Part shown: one piece after another, positions 60,936 through 64,000 of the stretch
Position numbering within the stretch: the stretch's first letter is position 1
Layout: each line of letters opens with the position of its first letter
Assembly: GCA_037074615.1 (NCBI GenBank)
Contig: CM073519.1
Span: 22,155,001 to 22,219,000, forward strand
Source: Leucaena leucocephala
Taxonomy: Eukaryota > Streptophyta > Magnoliopsida > Fabales > Fabaceae
Direction: 5' to 3'
Length of the DNA stretch: 64,000 bases
Translations under genes and position numbers: made by a program
The notes under the pieces: generated by a model
Seen by the model: only the letters and a program-made list of their open reading frames with translations
Database searches by the model: none
Told to the model about the DNA's origin: nothing

Positions 60936-62470
60936 TAATATAAACAAACTTAATGAAAAATTTATTTCTTTGGAATTAACATTGCAATACAACTATCAAA
61001 AAGATTAAATTTCTAGGACTTACATTTATACTACATGCTCATATGAGCTTTGCAAATTGCAACATTCATTTTATTTCAAATAAAATTCATTTTACTGTTT
61101 AGTTGTTATTTTTCTTTAGTTTAAGATATATTTCTGTTAGAACTCATAAATTTATAATTTAAATTATAGAATCTTATGAGTAAGTATAAAAACAATCTCT
61201 TATCTAATATATATAGTTTTAAAAAAAATTAAAACATAATATAAATTAAATCGTTATCTAAAGCCTAAAGTAGCCCATTTTTAAAGTTCAATGAATAAAT
61301 CATTTCCTAAAACAAAATAAATCGAACTATTTGATGAAATTCAATTCTAAAAAAGAGAATAAGATAATAACAACTAAATATTTGTAACATCATTAAAAAT
61401 ATAAACAAACAATAGTAGCATAACATGAACAATTTTTAAAAATTAAAAATTAAAAAAAGGCCCATTAGGGTTAGCCCTTGTAGGTCTTTGCAGTTTGAAT
61501 GCCAAAATCCTTAGTCCTACGATAGCAATTGTTGGGTCTAAACGGGCTTGACTCAATTTTCCGGGTCTATTGGTAATATAACAAGAACACATGAAATATG
61601 TTATATTAAAATAAATGTAAAACATATTTGATATACAATTTTTGATATACATCTCATATTTGTTGTTTAATTCATTGTGATATGTATTTAAATTGCAATG
61701 GCTATGCCATACACAATTCTAGAAGGCATATGTGATATACAATTATTGAACCATTTGATGTACAAATCATATTTGTTGCGCATTTGTTTATATGTATTTA
61801 AATGTTTCTGATTTACCATAAGGGTATTTAACTGTTTCTGTTAGGCAATATTCTGTAGTAATATGTTCTAAATTATTGTAATTTGTTTTAAAAAGGGTTC
61901 TGAGGTATAATTCTAGAACATCATAAGGAATAAGGGTATGCACAGATTCGTACAAAGTGGTATTTTGTAATACAAAAATTATATTAAGTAAAGATCATTG
62001 AATATTTAATAGTACTAAAGAAAAAAGATCATAGAATAAAACATTGGTGATATCCCATCCAATTGTAAGATTGATGATGATCATATTATGGATCGTTTTA
62101 CATATTATTTGGTATGACTTTGATTTATTTATTTTTTTACCTTCTGATATTACTTTGATTAAAACAATAGAGGACGTATAAATTTGCGAGAATTATATGC
62201 ACCTTTGTTCTCCCAAGCAAACGCCCCCCAACCCCAAAAAATATATATGAGGAAGATAATCTTAATAGTAATTCACTTCCTTTGTTTTACAAAGTTTTGT
62301 CTAAACATCAAGTTGCAGTGAAATTTAAGTTAGATAACACACTTCATGTATACTGATAATATGCTTCCTTTCGCTAGAGCTATACATGAGAATATTGTTT
62401 CAACATGCTTTACTACAAGGCGAAAGGAGTAGTAGCATTTAAAATTTTTAGTTCGTAAGGTTTTTCAAAT
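60936..62470. other. AT-rich intergenic region
   Basis: No gene seen. It contains a short internal duplication (about 61628-61695 and 61730-61805; both include a GATATACAATT phrase and end in a TATGTATTTAAAT phrase) and a GC-richer patch at 61455-61570 of unknown origin. Confidence 0.5.
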
Positions 62471-63020
62471 GTTAATCATAGATAAGTTCAAATATTTGGA
62501 ATCAATAATACAGAAGGACGGTGAAATTTCAGAGGATGTTAATCATAGAATTCAGGCCGGATGATTTAAATGGAGAAAGGCTACTGGGGTTATATGTAAT
62601 CGGAAAGTACCAAATAAAGTAAAAGGAAAGTTTTATCGCACTGCTATAAGACCAGCAATGCTTTATGGAAGTGAATACTGGGCTTTAAAATGACAGCAAG
62701 AGCATAAAGTTGGGATAGATGAGATGAGGATGTTGAGATGGATGTGTGGGCATACAAGAAAAGATAAAATATGTAATGAACATATACGGGGGAGAGTTGG
62801 AGTGGCACCTATTGAAGAGAAAATGGTAGAGAACCGTCTTAGGTGGTTTGGACACGTATAAAGAAGACCAAGGGATGCGCCGGTGAAGAGGGTGGATCAA
62901 ATAGTATGGACACCGGTTAAAAGGGGTAGAGGAAAGCCAAAGAGAACGCTCAAAGAGGTCATTGAACGGGATCTCCTGGTCAGTAACCTATCTAAAGATT
63001 TAGTTTTCGATAGAGCACAA
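62471..63020 (+). pseudogene. L1-type LINE reverse transcriptase, 3' end
   Basis: The plus strand reads the end of a plant L1 polyprotein: FKYLESIIQKDGEISEDVNH, RIQAG, KVKGKFYRTAIRPAMLYGSE, VGIDEMRMLRWMCGHTRKDK, GRVGVAPIEEKMVENRLRWF and RGRGKPKRTLKEVIERDLL. It has one frame throughout but three in-frame stops (near 62564, 62691 and 62860) where the family has W, W and Q. It is truncated at the 5' side, as is usual for LINE copies. It stops at VFDRAQ, where the LTR at 63021 was inserted. Confidence 0.9.
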
Positions 63021-64000
63021 TGTTAGAAATCGTGCCCTAGGGGCCAATCATTGTCTTATGAACATTATTGATTTATGAATTTATTAATTGAGTTATCATA
63101 TTATTTGCATGTTTACTATGATGACCATCCTTGGATAATTCATGATATTATCCTAAATGTCCCTGGTCGATCATTTATGTGGGAGCACAGATGAAATAAG
63201 ACCAGTATGACTTTGAAGATGTATAGAGATATAAATCAAAGTCATAAGCACATGTAAGAGTACAGGGTGTTGGACCGACCCGCTATGAGAGAACTGCATG
63301 GGTAACGTCATAAGCTTCTCTCATATACAAACCATGTCAATATGCCCTTTGACCTGAGATCATCATGGATTCCTACATGACAAAACGCTCAGCTTTGACC
63401 TAGTCAAAAGTCACTTTTGACCGAGTGATCATAAAGACTATGTTCGGGCTTAGTGGTTTTTCATGCGGAGGAATGTGAATGGTCAAGATGGAATTTGTCC
63501 CTCACATTCATGGAGAGATATTACTGGGCCCCTCGATGAGTGAGTCTGAGAAATGTATGGCCATACTGTAATGGAAAGGTAGTTCCATCTCTATAGTCAG
63601 ACTACTCAGGGATCGAGAAAGTAAAGGTCGGGAATAGGAGGATGACATTATCCATGCCTCATCCATGACCAAAATATCGCGTGACAGAAGGGACATGATA
63701 TGGTTGTATAAAAGGTTACATCGTTTATCGATCCTCATATGATTTGGGTAGTTGTTATGTCTTGCTAGAGACCGCTTGCGACTTGTGGGCTAGTATAGCA
63801 AATGGCCCACTGCCAACTTCATATGGGCCTACAGGGTCGCACACAAAATAGCCCAACACGAGCTATGATGTCCAGATTCATTGAATCTAAGACATGTCCA
63901 GATTCAATGAAAGATCCAGGTGAATGTATATATATTTATTTATATTTATATTCGTATATATATAAATTCGTATATATATATATTATATATATGAGATATA
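63021..64000 (+). repeat. Family-C LTR, second copy (runs off the window)
   Basis: It begins TGTTAGAAATCGTGCCCTAG and follows the reverse of 49867 down to about 48890 at high similarity, including TAGAGACCGCTTGCGACTTG and the TATATA block at the end. Only the first 980 bp are in view, so a solo LTR and a full element cannot be told apart. It is inserted in the LINE fragment. Confidence 0.87.

Noticed and set aside
59640..61570. GC-richer patches at 59640-59700 and 61455-61570 as ends of a MITE or SINE
   Set aside because: Some shared words (CCCGT, CGTAGG, CTAAGG) but no matching borders, inverted ends or target duplication.
1..64000. tRNA and rRNA genes
   Set aside because: No cloverleaf with conserved A and B box sequence and no rRNA-like stretch was noticed by eye; a tRNAscan or Infernal run would settle this.

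Overview
This is a window of plant nuclear DNA. It is AT-rich and gene-poor, with long blocks of nested, decayed LTR retrotransposons and one recognisable host gene with spliceosomal GT..AG introns. The transposon families (Copia with an initiator-Met primer site, Athila-like Gypsy with a tRNA-Asp primer site, a Helitron, an L1-type LINE tail) fit a eudicot. I cannot name the species. I see no bacterial gene, rRNA, tRNA or CRISPR array.

Positions 1-24.2 kb: a degenerate minus-strand Copia element (gag, protease, integrase and reverse transcriptase remnants) is split by an Athila-like Gypsy element at 1518-20460 with target duplication GTCCT. The 5' LTR of that Athila-like element was hit by a solo LTR (family B, 2022-7274, duplication CTTCT), which was itself hit by another solo LTR (family A, 2209-5567, duplication TGTTT). 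Its 3' LTR holds a truncated family-A element (15528-19981, duplication TTGAA). This is a four-level nest whose order can be read from exact target duplications.

Positions 22.7-41.0 kb: a Copia LTR in plus orientation, whose primer-binding site was hit by a second, minus-strand Athila-like element (24174-38124, duplication GGTAT). That element contains another family-B solo LTR (26815-29433, duplication ACATA). After it comes the N-terminal part of a Copia gag on the plus strand. It stops at the codon where the minus-strand gag at 22.7 kb begins, as though the block between them had been inverted. A further Copia-type LTR-like unit follows (38550-41008).

Positions 41.0-51.2 kb: unrecognised AT-rich sequence, a short non-autonomous Helitron (42641-43761), and a third Copia element on the minus strand (44608-51192). 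The third Copia is interrupted by a 1773-bp solo LTR (48095-49867, duplication CTAAG).

Positions 51.2-59.0 kb: the only convincing host gene, on the plus strand. It has a 5'-UTR exon and nine coding exons from 54055 to 58659. The product is about 651 residues, with one C2H2 zinc finger near the N terminus and a basic/acidic coiled-coil segment. One base appears to be missing in the large exon near 57976, so the reading frame breaks there in this copy. Positions 59.0-62.5 kb are AT-rich intergenic DNA with a diverged tandem duplication. From 62.47 kb to the end lie the 3' end of an L1-type LINE reverse transcriptase and the start of a second copy of the 48-kb solo LTR in the opposite orientation. 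The gene is therefore bracketed by an inverted LTR pair.

The transposon parts carry many stops and frameshifts, often of the G-to-A/C-to-T type expected from decay of methylated DNA. Neither Athila-like copy shows a reverse transcriptase or integrase. The most unusual pattern is a minisatellite-like motif, a GTCGCGAC palindrome with its decay variants, repeated through non-coding parts of both Athila-like elements.
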